64,000 bases of DNA from DASSUW01 sp963792385 (GCA_963792385.1 CAWBVZ010000006.1:558001-622000); one strand, 5' to 3'; counted from the first letter of the stretch, positions 30,191-39,716 are shown. Notes: generated by a model from the letters alone, not told the origin. Numbers and translations: made by a program.

Positions 30191-30979
30191 GACAGCCCGA
30201 GCGGGGCGAGCGCGTCGCGCGACGCGCGCATCGCGGCGGTGACCTCGGCGAGCGGCGGCCACGGCTCGCCGGTGAACTCGATCTCGACCGCGTACGGGCC
30301 GTCGTAGCCGGCGCCGCGGAGGATCTCCAGCACGCGCCCGAAGTCGACGTGGCCTTCGCCGATCGCCGGGAAGTCCCAGTCGCCGAGCCCGCCGCGCATG
30401 TCCTTCAGGTGCACGTTGGCGACGCGGTCGGCGATCGTCGGCAGGTCGTCCTCCGCCCGCGTCGCCGCCGTAGTGCTCGACGTTCGCGGTGTCGTAGTTG
30501 ACCTTCACCGCGGGATGCCCGATCCGGTCGAGCAGGGGGATCGAGCGCTCGCCGCTGGCCATCAGGTCGCCGTGGATCTCGAGCGCGATCACCAGGCCGG
30601 CCGCCTGCGCCGCGTCGGCGAGCGTCCCGATGTTGGCCAGGAACGCGTCCTCGCTCTCCTCGACGTGCGCGTGACCGCCGATCGCCGTGTTGACGATCGG
30701 CAGGCCGAACCGGTCCGCCCAGCGCACGACCGCGAGCCCGTGCTCGAGTCCCTCGCGCGTGGTGAGGTCCGAGTGGCCGCTGATCGACGCCGCCTCGAGC
30801 CCGAAGTGCTCGAGCTGCGCGCGGGTCTCGGCGGGGTCGGCGTGCACATCGACGTGCTCGGTCCAGCCGGGGACGGCGGACAGCTCGACGTAGCGGTAGC
30901 CGGCTTCGGCGATGCCGGCCAGCGCCTCCTCGGCGGAGTAGGGGTGGTACGAGTTGGCATGTCCGGCGAGGATGCTCAT
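30187..30979 (-). pseudogene. Sugar phosphate isomerase/epimerase-like TIM barrel, one frameshift
   Basis: 263 residues after ignoring one extra base near 30460. Xylose-isomerase-like barrel: AGIAEAGYRYVELSAVPGWT, ALEIHGDLM, VKVNYDTANVEHYG, NVHLKDMRGG and PYAVEIEFTGEPWPP supply the Glu, Asp and His metal ligands. Together with the downstream Gfo/Idh dehydrogenase it forms a typical sugar or inositol catabolic pair. Its start codon overlaps the stop of the RNA methyltransferase by one base. Confidence 0.85.
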
Positions 30980-31689
30980 CAGCGCGCAAAGAGTACGACC
31001 GCGACCGCCGTTGCCAGGTTCAGGCTCGACACGCCGGGCCGCATCGGGATCCTCACCCGCCCGTCGGCGCGCGCCAGCAGGTCGCCCGAGAGGCCGTGAC
31101 GCTCGCTCCCGAAGGCGAGCACGGCGCGCTCCGGGATCGCCCCGAGCTCCTCCCCCTCGGGGTCGACCGCGAGCAGCGGCCGCCCGCGCGGCTCGACCGC
31201 CTCGACGCGCGCGACCGGCAGCGCGTAGTGCAGGCCGGCCGAGCCGCGCAGCGCCGCCGGGTCCCACGGATCGAGCGCGCCGGTGGTGATGACGCCCGCG
31301 GCATCGGCGGCCGCCGCCACACGCACGGCCGCGCCGAGGTTCCCGAGGTCGCGCGGGTCCGCGAGCAGCACCAGCGGCGCCGGGCGCGCGTCGGCGAGCG
31401 CGGCGTCCACGTCGACGCGCGGGCGGCGGGCGATCGCCACGACGCCGGTGCGCGGGGGGATCGGCGCGAGCGCGCGCAGCTCCTCCGGAGTGACCTTGAC
31501 GGCGAGGTCGCGAAAGCGTCCGGCCAGGTCGGGCGCAAGCTCGGCCGCGAGTCGCTCGAGCTCGTCCGGGTCGGTCGCCACCACCGCCTCGACCGCGGCG
31601 CCGAACCGGAGCGCGTGCTTGAGCGCGTGGAAGCCCTCGAGCACCGCGAGGTCGGGGTCGCGGCGGGCCGCGCGGACGCGGTCGATCAT
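30979..31689 (-). CDS. TrmH/SpoU-family RNA 2'-O-methyltransferase
   Basis: 236 residues. N-terminal L30e-like substrate domain (LEGFHALKHALRFGAAVEAVVA) followed by the SPOUT knot: motif 1 PLVLLADPRDLGNLGAAVR with the catalytic Arg, motif 2 RAVLAFGSERHGLS and motif 3 RIPMRPGVSSLNLATAVAV. It would methylate ribose in rRNA or tRNA using SAM. Its ATG overlaps the VLRF1 stop (ATGA), so the two translation-related proteins are coupled. Confidence 0.92.
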   Translation of the reverse strand: MIDRVRAARRDPDLAVLEGFHALKHALRFGAAVEAVVATDPDELERLAAELAPDLAGRFRDLAVKVTPEELRALAPIPPRTGVVAIARRPRVDVDAALADARPAPLVLLADPRDLGNLGAAVRVAAAADAAGVITTGALDPWDPAALRGSAGLHYALPVARVEAVEPRGRPLLAVDPEGEELGAIPERAVLAFGSERHGLSGDLLARADGRVRIPMRPGVSSLNLATAVAVVLFAR

Positions 31690-32333
31690 CGCGGCCGCAG
31701 GATCGTCGCCAGGAACGCGTCGGGCGTGCGGCGCAGGACCGCCAGCCGCGGATCGGGCACGTCGAGCACCCGTTCGGCGACGATCAGGTGCTTGAGCGGG
31801 CGCAGCCGCGGGTCCTCGAGCACGGTCGCGAGCGCGCGCCGGTCACCGCCGAGCACCACGGCGTCGAGGTCGCGCCGGTGCTCGAGCAGCACGGTGGCCG
31901 CGACGTCGGCGGCCGTGTCGAGCGCGACGCGCGCCTGGCTCTCGCGCCGGCGCTCGAATCGCTTCTGGCTCGAGCCGCCGGCGCTGTGGCGGCCGTGGAC
32001 GTTGCGGCGCCCGACCTTCGAGGCCACGAGCCGGCGGCCGGAGAACACGCCGGCCGCGTATCCGCCGAGCCGCACGAGGATCACCCCGACCACGCGCTCG
32101 CGTGCGGCGTGGTCGAGCAGCGGCTGCGGGTCGAACCCGTCGCGTACGCCGGTGGCCTCGCCGGCGAACGGCGGGAACGGCGGATCGGCCTCGAGCGCCG
32201 CGCCCTCGGCGCCGGTGAACGTGACGAGCCCGGGTCGGATCTCCGTCCGCTCCACGGGCCCGTTCTCCTCCGCCCAGCGGTCGAGCCAGCGGCCGAGCCG
32301 GTCGGGCGGGATCTCATAACGATTGCCGCTCAC
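31686..32333 (-). CDS. acVLRF1-type (Vms1-like, eRF1-fold) peptidyl-tRNA hydrolase
   Basis: 215 residues. The core VLRF1 domain has VVGVILVRLGGYAAGVFSGR, then KVGRRNVHGRHSAGGSSQKR with the catalytic loop G119-G-S-S-Q123, and ERRRESQ, the hallmark of bacterial Vms1-like release factors. These proteins are thought to release nascent chains from peptidyl-tRNA on stalled or split 50S ribosomes. First gene of an operon with TrmH-type methyltransferase, TIM barrel and Gfo/Idh. Family identity rests on motif memory. Confidence 0.82.
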   Translation of the reverse strand: MSGNRYEIPPDRLGRWLDRWAEENGPVERTEIRPGLVTFTGAEGAALEADPPFPPFAGEATGVRDGFDPQPLLDHAARERVVGVILVRLGGYAAGVFSGRRLVASKVGRRNVHGRHSAGGSSQKRFERRRESQARVALDTAADVAATVLLEHRRDLDAVVLGGDRRALATVLEDPRLRPLKHLIVAERVLDVPDPRLAVLRRTPDAFLATILRPR

Positions 32334-32395
32334 ACGCCAAGCATCGCGAATCGGTCCGCCTCCCGCCGCCGGAGCGTGGATAGGATGCGCCGCCG

Positions 32396-32848
32396 ATGAG
32401 CTGGCAGGTCTACCTCTCCGGCGAGATCCACACCGACTGGCGCGAGCGCATCGAGCGCGGCGCCGAGAGCGCCGGGCTCGACGTCGAGTTCACCGGGCCG
32501 GTGACCGACCACGCGGCGAGCGACGACTGCGGCGTCGCGATCCTCGGTCCCGAGGAGAAGCCGTTCTGGAAGGACCACCTCGGCGCCGGCGTGAACGCGA
32601 TCCGCACGCGCACGCTGCTGGGCAAGGCCGACGTGGTGGTCGTTCGCTTCGGCGAGCAGTACCGCCAGTGGAACGCGGCGTTCGACGCGGGCATGGCGTC
32701 CGCGCTCGGCAAGCCGCTCGTGACGCTCCATCCCGAGCAGCACGACCACGCGCTGAAGGAGGTCGACCGCGCGGCGCTGGCCGTCGCGCGCGAGCCCGAG
32801 CAGGTCGTCGATCTGCTCCGCTACGTGATCGAAGGGAAGCTGTCGTGA
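32396..32848 (+). CDS. YtoQ-family protein
   Basis: 150 residues, full length for the family. WQVYLSGEIHTDWRERIERG at the start, FTGPVTDHAASDDCGVAILG, and VVVRFGEQYRQWNAAFDAG match YtoQ, a nucleoside-2-deoxyribosyltransferase-like Rossmannoid fold of unknown activity. The stop overlaps the GTG of the aldo/keto reductase (GTGA), making it the first gene of a four-gene coupled operon. Confidence 0.85.
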   Translation: MSWQVYLSGEIHTDWRERIERGAESAGLDVEFTGPVTDHAASDDCGVAILGPEEKPFWKDHLGAGVNAIRTRTLLGKADVVVVRFGEQYRQWNAAFDAGMASALGKPLVTLHPEQHDHALKEVDRAALAVAREPEQVVDLLRYVIEGKLS

Positions 32849-33873
32849 CCTACGTCGCCGCCGAAGACCGATACGACGGGCGGATGCCCTACCGCCGGAC
32901 CGGGCGCAGCGGGCTGCTCCTGCCCGCGATCTCGCTCGGGCTGTGGCACAACTTCGGCGACGACCAGCCGATCGACACCCAGCGCGCGGTGCTGCGACGG
33001 GCGTTCGACCTCGGCGTCACGCACTTCGACCTCGCCAACAACTACGGCCCGCCGTACGGATCGGCCGAGATCAACTTCGGGCGGATCCTGCGCGAGGACC
33101 TCAAGCCCTACCGCGACGAGCTGATCATCTCGACCAAGGCGGGCTACGACATGTGGCCCGGCCCGTACGGCGAGTGGGGCTCGCGCAAGTACCTGCTCGC
33201 GAGCCTCGACCAGAGCCTGCAGCGGATGGGGCTCGACTACGTCGACATCTTCTACTCGCACCGGTTCGATCCCGACACGCCGCTGGAGGAGACACTCGGC
33301 GCGGTCGCCACCGCCGTCCGCCAGGGCAAGGCGCTGTACGCCGGCATCTCGTCGTACTCCGGCGCGCGCACCGCCGAGGCGGCACGGATCCTGCGCGAGC
33401 TCGGGACGCCGCTGCTGATCCACCAGCCGTCCTACTCGCTGCTCAACCGCTGGATCGAGGAGGACCTGCTCGACGTGCTCGGGCAGGAGGGCGTCGGCTC
33501 GATCGTGTTCTCGCCGCTCGCCCAGGGCATGCTCACGGACAAGTACCTCGACGGCATCCCCGAGGGCTCGCGCGCGACGAAGGGCATCTCGCTGAGCGCC
33601 GACATGATCGACGAGAAGGCGCTCACGCACGTGCGCGCGCTGAACGGGATCGCGCAGCGGCGCGGCCAGTCGCTCGCGCAGATGGCGATCGCGTGGACGC
33701 TGCGCGACTCGCGCGTGACCACGTCGCTGATCGGCGCCCGCACCGTCGAGCAGCTCGAGGACAGCCTCGGGGCGCTGCGCAACCTCGACTTCTCGGACGA
33801 CGAGCTGGCCGAGATCGACGGGCACGCGGTCGACGCGGGCATCAACCTCTGGAAGGCGTCGAGCGACGGCTGA
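32845..33873 (+). CDS. Aldo/keto reductase (YghZ / L-glyceraldehyde-3-phosphate reductase type)
   Basis: 342 residues from GTG 32845. AKR14-like features: LPAISLGLWHNFGDD, THFDLANNYGPPYGSAEINF (catalytic Asp/Tyr), ISTKAGYDMWPGPYGEWGS (catalytic Lys), YSHRFDPDTPLEETLGA (His) and SLIGARTVEQLEDSLGAL for NADPH. Closely resembles methylglyoxal/L-GAP reductases. Coupled to YtoQ upstream and to the Ldh-family gene downstream (TGATG overlap). Confidence 0.9.
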   Translation: MTYVAAEDRYDGRMPYRRTGRSGLLLPAISLGLWHNFGDDQPIDTQRAVLRRAFDLGVTHFDLANNYGPPYGSAEINFGRILREDLKPYRDELIISTKAGYDMWPGPYGEWGSRKYLLASLDQSLQRMGLDYVDIFYSHRFDPDTPLEETLGAVATAVRQGKALYAGISSYSGARTAEAARILRELGTPLLIHQPSYSLLNRWIEEDLLDVLGQEGVGSIVFSPLAQGMLTDKYLDGIPEGSRATKGISLSADMIDEKALTHVRALNGIAQRRGQSLAQMAIAWTLRDSRVTTSLIGARTVEQLEDSLGALRNLDFSDDELAEIDGHAVDAGINLWKASSDG

Positions 33874-34919
33874 TGGCTGTTGGCGCGACCGTCGCGGCGC
33901 CCGACCTCGAGCGCTGGACGCGGGCGCTGCTGGAGGCTGCGGGGCTCGAGCCCGTCGCCGCGGCGACGGTCGCCGAGACGCTGATCGACACCAGCCTGCG
34001 CGGCGTCGACTCGCACGGCGTGGCGCGGCTGCCGGTGTACGTCGAGCGGCTGCGCAGCGGCGTCCTCAACCCGCGCCCGCAGCCGTCGGTGGTGCGCCGC
34101 GACGGGGCGATCGCGGTCGTCGACGGCGACCAGGGGCCGGGCCAGGTCGCGGCCGTGTTCGCCACCGATCTGTCGATGGAGATGGCGCGCGAGCACGGCG
34201 TGGGTGTCGTGGCGGTGCGGCGCAGCGCCCACTTCGGCGCGGCGGCGTTCTACGCGCGCCGCGCCGCGGAGGCGGGGCTCGTCGCGATGGCGATGACGAA
34301 CACCGAGCCGTTCGTGATCCCGTTCGGGGGCGCCGAGCCCGCGCTCGGCACGAACCCGATCGCGCTCGCGGCGCCGACTCCGGACGGCATCTTCGACGTC
34401 GACATGGCGACGAGCCAGGTCGCGATCAACCGGATCTTCAACGCGCGCGACGAGGGCCGGCCGATCCCGCTCGGCTGGGGCGTCGACGAGCGCGGCGAGC
34501 CGACCACCGACGCCGCGGCCGTGCGGTCGGCGGTCCCGCTCGGCGGCTACAAGGGCTACGGCCTCGCCGTGATGGTCGAGATCCTCTGCGGCGTCCTGGC
34601 CGGCGCCGGCGTCCGCGACGGCGTCGGCGAGTTGTACGGCGAGGGCGGAGGCGAGCGCCAGAACACCGGCCACTTCCACCTCGCTCTCGACCCGGAGCGC
34701 ACCGTCGGGCGCGACCGGTTCGCGGCGGTTCTCGGCGGGATGCTGGACGAGCTGCGCGCGAGCCCGGTCGCGCCGGGCTTCGACGAGGTGCTCGCGCCCG
34801 GCGATCCGGAGGCGCGCGCACGCACCGAGCGCGAGCGCTCCGGCGTCCCGATCGAGCCCGCGCTGTGGGCGCGCCTGGGTGAGCTGAGCGCTGAGCTCGG
34901 CGTGCCATGGAAGTCCTGA
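33873..34919 (+). CDS. Malate/L-lactate dehydrogenase (Ldh2)-family oxidoreductase
   Basis: 348 residues. Family motifs: DTSLRGVDSHGVARLPVYVE at the N-terminus, VRRSAHFGAAAFYARRAAEAG, TNTEPFVIPFGG, GTNPIALAAP, DMATSQVA and GGYKGYGLAVMVEILCGVLAG. The family reduces 2-oxo acids or cyclic imines (pyrroline- or piperideine-2-carboxylate, ureidoglycolate) with NAD(P)H. Because the next gene is of the ornithine cyclodeaminase/ketimine reductase family, a cyclic-imine role is attractive but unproven. Confidence 0.88.
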   Translation: MAVGATVAAPDLERWTRALLEAAGLEPVAAATVAETLIDTSLRGVDSHGVARLPVYVERLRSGVLNPRPQPSVVRRDGAIAVVDGDQGPGQVAAVFATDLSMEMAREHGVGVVAVRRSAHFGAAAFYARRAAEAGLVAMAMTNTEPFVIPFGGAEPALGTNPIALAAPTPDGIFDVDMATSQVAINRIFNARDEGRPIPLGWGVDERGEPTTDAAAVRSAVPLGGYKGYGLAVMVEILCGVLAGAGVRDGVGELYGEGGGERQNTGHFHLALDPERTVGRDRFAAVLGGMLDELRASPVAPGFDEVLAPGDPEARARTERERSGVPIEPALWARLGELSAELGVPWKS

Positions 34920-35853
34920 TCCTCAACCGCACCGAGGTAGAGCGGCTGCTCGATCTCGGCGCGCTGCTCGAGGCGCTGCGCGACGCGTTCCGGGCGATCA
35001 GCTCAGGCGAGGTCGCCGCCGCGCCGCGCAACGAGCTCGCCGGGCCGGGCGAGGCGTTCCTGCTCGGCATGCCCGGCCGCACGCGCGACGGCCTGATGAC
35101 CGTGAAGGTCGTGACGGTGTACGAGACAAACGTCGCGCGCGGGATCCCGTCGCACCTCGCCACGATCGGCCTGTACGACGGCGACACCGGCGAGTGCCGG
35201 GCGTTCCTCGACGGCACGTACATCACGGCGATCCGCACGAGCGCGGCGGCGGCGCTGAGCTGGACCTGCTCGCGCGCGCCGATGCGCGCGTGCTGGCGAT
35301 CGTCGGCGCCGGCGTGCAGGGCGCCAACCACCTGAGGACGCTGCCGCTCGTACGCGACTTCGACGAGGTCCGCATCTCGTCATCGCGACATGAGGACGCT
35401 GAGCGCGTCGCCGCCTCCGACCCGCGCGCCCGCGCGGTGCGGTCCGCCGAGGAGGCGGTGCGCGGCGCCGACGTCGTCGCGCTCACCACGCACGCGGCTC
35501 ACCCAGTGATCGAGCCGGGCTGGATCGCTTCCGGCACGCACGTGACGTCGATCGGCTACCGGCCGCCCGAGGGCGAGCTGCCGCGCGCGCTTGCGCGCGC
35601 GGGCCATCTGTTCGTGGAGACGCGCGACGCGTTCGCGCCGCCACCCGTCGGCTGCTCGGAGCTGCAGGGGCTCGACCCGGCGGCGGGCACCGAGCTGGGC
35701 GAGGTCCTGCTCGGACACGCCGCCGGTCGCGCCGGAGACGACGAGATCACGGTCTACAAGGCGATGGGCCACGTGGCCGAGGACATCGCGGCGGCCGAGC
35801 TCGTCTACGCCGCCGCGCGGCGCGAACGGGCCGGCACGCTCGTCGAGCTGTAG
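34907..35853 (+). pseudogene. Ornithine cyclodeaminase/mu-crystallin-family protein, one frameshift
   Basis: 315 residues if one missing base near 35252 is restored. First frame: FRAISSGEVAAAPRNELAGP, GLMTVKVVTVYETN, AFLDGTYITAIRTSAAAA; second frame: VLAIVGAGVQGANHLRTLPL (NAD motif) and VTSIGYRPPEGELPR, then GCSELQGLDPAAGTELGE and VYKAMGHVAEDIAAAELVY. The family includes ornithine cyclodeaminase, alanine dehydrogenase and ketimine reductases. Overlaps the Ldh-family gene by 13 bases. The lesion is a deletion, unlike most others in the window. Confidence 0.82.
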
Positions 35854-35923
35854 CGCGACGGAATATCCGCCGCATCGCGGCGTCTGTCCTGTCGAGACAG
35901 CGACGACGACCGATAGGACTCCG

Positions 35924-36291
35924 ATGCTCAAGCGCACCATCACGATCTGCCTCACCGTCGCCGCGCTCGGCGTCGGCCTCACGGCTTGTGGCGGCTCTCC
36001 TCCTCCGACGAGCCCGCGACGGCCGCCAAGGCCGCGACCGGCGGCACCGCCGTGTCGGTGCAGGACAACACCTTCAAGCCGGCCGACCTGAAGGTCGCCG
36101 TCGGCGACACCGTCACGTTCACGAACGAGGGCGCGATCGCGCACACCGTGACCGCCACCGACGGCGCCGACTTCGACTCCGGCTCGGTCGCACCCGGCAA
36201 GACGTTCACCTTCACCGCCAAGCAGGCCGGGACCGTGAGCTACGTGTGCACCTTCCACCCCGGCATGCAGGGCACGCTCGAGGTCGGCTGA
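35924..36291 (+). pseudogene. Plastocyanin-like cupredoxin lipoprotein, one frameshift
   Basis: 122 residues if one missing base near 36000 is restored. Start ATG 35924 gives a lipoprotein signal peptide with lipobox LTAC followed by GG. The second frame carries the cupredoxin fold: VQDNTFKPADLKVAVGDTVT, NEGAIAHTV (first His ligand), and YVCTFHPGMQG (Cys, His and Met ligands). An exported type-1 copper protein, probably anchored to the outer face of the membrane as electron carrier or copper scavenger. Confidence 0.82.
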
Positions 36292-36315
36292 CACGACCGC
36301 GGGGCGATTTGTGCG

Positions 36316-36373
36316 CACCGATCCTGGACCGCGCGGCCATGGGCACCGCACCCTCGGCGCACCAGGATCGGTG
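36316..36373. repeat. 12-bp perfect inverted repeat
   Basis: CACCGATCCTGG (36316-36327) and CCAGGATCGGTG (36362-36373) with a 34-base spacer, 24 bases after the cupredoxin stop. Could act as a terminator, or belong to the same class of word-like intergenic palindromes as those at 2128 and 26024. Confidence 0.6.
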
Positions 36374-36508
36374 ACATGAACGAGCTCAAGCGACAGACGG
36401 CGCCGCCCGGCCACCGCATGTACCCGCGACGGCCGGCGGCTCCCGTTCGACCGCGGCGCGCCGCCCGCTCCCTGCGCGCCGCGGCGGTGGCGCGCGCCGG
36501 TCATGGAC

Positions 36509-36534
36509 ACGAGCGGTCCCGGCGGACCGCTCGT
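36509..36534. repeat. 11-bp perfect hairpin upstream of aldo/keto reductase
   Basis: ACGAGCGGTCC and GGACCGCTCGT flank a 4-base loop, 63 bases before the start of the aldo/keto reductase. The 304-base gap 36292-36596 otherwise contains no convincing ORF. Regulatory operator or terminator; undecided. Confidence 0.55.
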
Positions 36535-36596
36535 TCCCGCGGGGATGACCGAGGTCTGAACGACGCGAGCCGCGCTCGCCGTGCAGACTGCGGCCC

Positions 36597-37648
36597 ATGG
36601 AATATCGCCAGCTCGGTTCCTCCGGCCTGAGGGTCTCTGCGCTCACCCTCGGCACGATGACCTTCGGCGGCCGCGACAACTTCGCCGACGTCGGCTCGAC
36701 CGACGTCGCGGGCGCGACCCGGCAGATCGACCTCTGCCTCGACCGCGGCGTCAACTTCATCGACACCGCCGACGTGTACTCGGGCGGGGTGTCCGAGGAG
36801 ATCGTCGGCGAGGCGCTGAAGGGGCGCCGCGACCGCGTGCTGCTCGCCACCAAGGCGCGCATGCCGATGGGCGACGGGCCGAACGACGCCGGGCTCTCTC
36901 GCCACCACCTGATCGCCGCGTGCGAGGCGAGCCTGCGGCGGCTCGGCATCGACCACATCGACCTCTACCAGGTGCACGAGTGGGACGGCCAGACGCCGCT
37001 CGAGGAGACGATGGAGGCGCTCGACACGCTCGTGCGCGACGGCAAGGTCCGCTACGTCGGCGGCTCGAACTACGGCGGCCGGCAGCTGATGAAGGCGCTC
37101 GCCGTGGCCGACCGGCACGGCTACCGGCGCTTCGTCACGCAGCAGATCTACTACTCGCTCCAGTCGCGCGACGCGGAGTACGAGCTCGTGCCGATCGCGA
37201 TCGACGAGGGCATCGGGATCATCGTCTGGAGCCCGCTCGCGGGCGGCCTGATGTCGGGCAAGTACCGGCGCGGCGTCGAAGCCCCGGCCGGGTCGCGCCA
37301 GCTCACGACTGGGACGAGCCGCCGGTCCGCAACCAGGAGCAGCTCTACGACGTCGTCGAGGCGCTGGTCGAGATCGGCGAGGGCCACGGCGTCTCGGCGG
37401 CGCAGGTCGCGCTCGCCTGGACTGCTCGGGCGCCCCGGCATCGTGTCGCTGATCGTCGGCGCGCGGACGGACGAGCAACTTGCCGACAATCTCGGCGTCA
37501 GTCGAGCTGAAGCTGTCCGACGGCGAGCGCGACCGGCTCGAAGAGCTGAGCCGGCCGCCGCTGATCTATCCCTACTGGCACCAGGCCAAGACGGCCTCGG
37601 ACCGGCCTCGGACCTGGGGACCTCGCGCTGCTGCGGCCCTTCCTCTAG
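36597..37648 (+). pseudogene. Aldo/keto reductase, four frameshifts
   Basis: 349 residues after correcting one missing base (near 37290) and three extra bases (near 37420, 37500 and 37600). MEYRQLGSSGLRVSALTLGT, NFIDTADVYSGGVSEEIVGE (Asp, Tyr), LLATKARMPMG (Lys), YQVHEWDGQTPLEETMEAL (His), then IVSLIVGARTDEQLADNLG and a conserved ending LALLRPFL before TAG 37646. This is the AKR11/YajO-like group of NADPH-dependent reductases. The stop overlaps that of the convergent PhoD gene by two bases. Confidence 0.82.
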
Positions 37649-39239
37649 AACTCGGCGAGGCCGGGGCGGCCGGCCTCGACCGCGAACCGCTTCAGCGTGC
37701 GGACCCTCGCGTCCGGGCTGCCGACGCGGTCGGCGATCCGCCAGTCGACCTCCAGCTCGGAACGCCGGAGGCGGGCGGTCATCGACCCGCGGCGGTCGCC
37801 GTCGAAGAAGCGGATGTGCGGGTTGAACGGGACCATCGGGCCGTAGTACGGCCCGTACGGCGTGTCGTCCCCGTTGGAGCTGATCGACGGCGTCACGAAC
37901 TCGGCCGCAACGGTGCGCGACCGCGGGTCGTCGAAGTCGAGCTTGATGTCGTTGGCGAACGTCGAGTGCCAGTCGCCGGTGAGCACGACCGGGTTGGCGA
38001 TCCGGCGCGAGTGCAGGTGCTGGATGATCCGGTTGCGAGCCGCCGGGTAGCCGTCCCAGCCGTCGTTCCAGAAGCGCTGGACGTCGGCGTGCTGGGTCGT
38101 GGTCGAGCTGGGCCATCAGCACCTGCTGCGCGATGAAGTTCCAGCGCGTGTCGGAGCGGTCGAGGCCGCGCAGCAGCCAGCGCTCCTGCTCCGGGCCGGT
38201 CAGCGTCTGGCGCGGCTCGAGCGCGGCGGCGCAGCGCGCGGACTCGCCGTCGCCGCACGGCTGGTCGGTGCGGTACTGGCGGGTGTCGAGCAAGCTGAAC
38301 TCGGCGAGATCGCCCCAGGTGAGGCGGCGGTAGATCGGCATCGACGGGCCGTGCGGGATCGACTCGCTTCGCAGCGGCAGGTGCTCGTAGTACGCGCGGT
38401 AGGCGTTCGCGCGGCGGGTCAGCGTCTCGGCCTCGTCGCCGGTGTAGTCGTTGCGGACCTCGTGGTCGTCCCAGGTGGCGACGAACGGGTGCGCAGCGTG
38501 CGCGTCCTGCAGGTCGCGGTCGGTCTTGTACAGCGCGTGGCGGAGCCGGTACTGGTCGAGCGTCTCGGTCTCGGCCGCGAACGCGGCGGGCAGCTGCGGG
38601 TTGCGCGGCCCCCAGCCGTTCTCGATCCCGTACTCGTAGACGTAGTCGCCGAGATGCACGACGAAGTCGAGGTCCTCGCGCGCGATCGCGCGGTAGGCGG
38701 GATAGAAGCCCTCCTCCCACTTCTGGCACGTGACGAAGGAGAAGGCGAGCTCGTCGACGCGGCGCCGGCCAGGGGCCGTGCGCGTGCGACCGACGCGGCT
38801 GGCGGCGGCGCCGCTGGTGAAGCGGTAGAAGTACTCGCGGCCGGGTTCGAGGCCGTTCGACCTCGACGTGCACGGAGTGCGCGAACGCCGGCCACGCGGT
38901 CGCACGGCCGCGGTCGACGATCCGGCGCATGCTCGGGTCCTTCGCCAACTCCCAGCGCACCTCGACGGGCTGCGGCGGCATCCCGCCGTCGGCCTGCAGC
39001 GGCTGCGGCGCGAGCCGCGTCCACAGCACGACGCCGTCCGGCGCGGGATCGCCGGAGGCGACGCCGAGCGAGAACGGATCCGTGCCGTGCGACGTGGGCG
39101 CGCCGTAGGCGAGGTCGAGCGGCAGCCGGCTGAGCGCGGCGGCAAGCGCGAGCGATCCTGCGCCGAGTAGGGCGCTCCGGCGTGTACGCGGCCGCGCGGC
39201 GATGTCCGCCAGCCGCCGGTCGAGATCGAGGGTCGACAT
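37645..39239 (-). pseudogene. phoD: PhoD-family alkaline phosphatase/phosphodiesterase, two frameshifts
   Basis: 530 residues after removal of one base near 38850 and one near 38095. N-terminal Tat-like signal (RTRRSALLGAGSLALAAALS), then DPFSLGVASGDPAPDGVVLW, VTCQKWEEGFYPAYRAIARE, FVVHLGDYVYEYG, ATWDDHEVRNDY, LLDTRQYR and LTGDWHSTFAND, the PhoD metal ligands (Asp, Asn, His). Enzymes of this family release phosphate from phosphodiesters, including teichoic acids, outside the membrane. Convergent with the aldo/keto reductase. Confidence 0.87.
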
Positions 39240-39312
39240 GCGGCGAGACCATTTCACCACGCTCCGCAAGTCCGGTGAAGATCGGGTGACCCGTGGGTAG
39301 CCTCTCTGCCCG

Positions 39313-39567
39313 ATGCCGGAACCGCGCCGCCGCCTCCCCAGTCCCCGCAACGTCCCGTGGCCCGAGGTCCGCCGCCGCGCGGCCGTGCTCTACCTGTGGC
39401 TCCAGGCCGGTTGGGACGAGCTCTCGGCGGCCGAGCGCAAGGAGGCGCGGAAACTGATCACGAAGTCCCGCGGCCGGCCGCGCAACCTCAGCCGCGACGA
39501 GACCCGTCGCCTCGGCCAGCTCGCGGGGCGGGCGGCCAGCGCCGTGGCGCGTCGCCCGCGTCGGTAG
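39313..39567 (+). CDS. Small basic hypothetical protein
   Basis: 84 residues, highly basic. MPEPRRRLPSPRNVPWPEVR, then AAVLYLWLQAGWDELSAAERKEARKLITKSRGRPRNLSRDE: two amphipathic helices with a nucleic-acid-binding look. Similar short proteins occur in Solirubrobacterales as far as I recall, without assigned function. Divergent from phoD (73-base gap) and followed immediately by the second palindromic element. Confidence 0.65.
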   Translation: MPEPRRRLPSPRNVPWPEVRRRAAVLYLWLQAGWDELSAAERKEARKLITKSRGRPRNLSRDETRRLGQLAGRAASAVARRPRR

Positions 39568-39582
39568 CGCCGCAGACGGGGA

Positions 39583-39716
39583 GAACGTCAACTGCGCTGG
39601 GTGAGGAGGCTGGGGTGCCGACCGCGGCGCTGGGGTTGTCTAGTCGCGCATACCGCGACTGGATAACCCCGACGCGAAGGGGACACCCGCTCCCCCACCC
39701 AGCGGGGTTGACGTTC
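39583..39716. repeat. Nested palindromic intergenic element, copy 2
   Basis: 134 bp whose ends match copy 1 (26024-26372): the left 20 bases AACGTCAACTGCGCTGGGTG are identical, and 28 bases at the right end (39690-39717) are identical to 26347-26374. The centre differs: a 16-bp dyad at 39632-39647 and 39655-39670 (GGGGTT-TC-AGTCGC type, two mismatches). No ORF. Lies between convergent genes. Confidence 0.75.
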
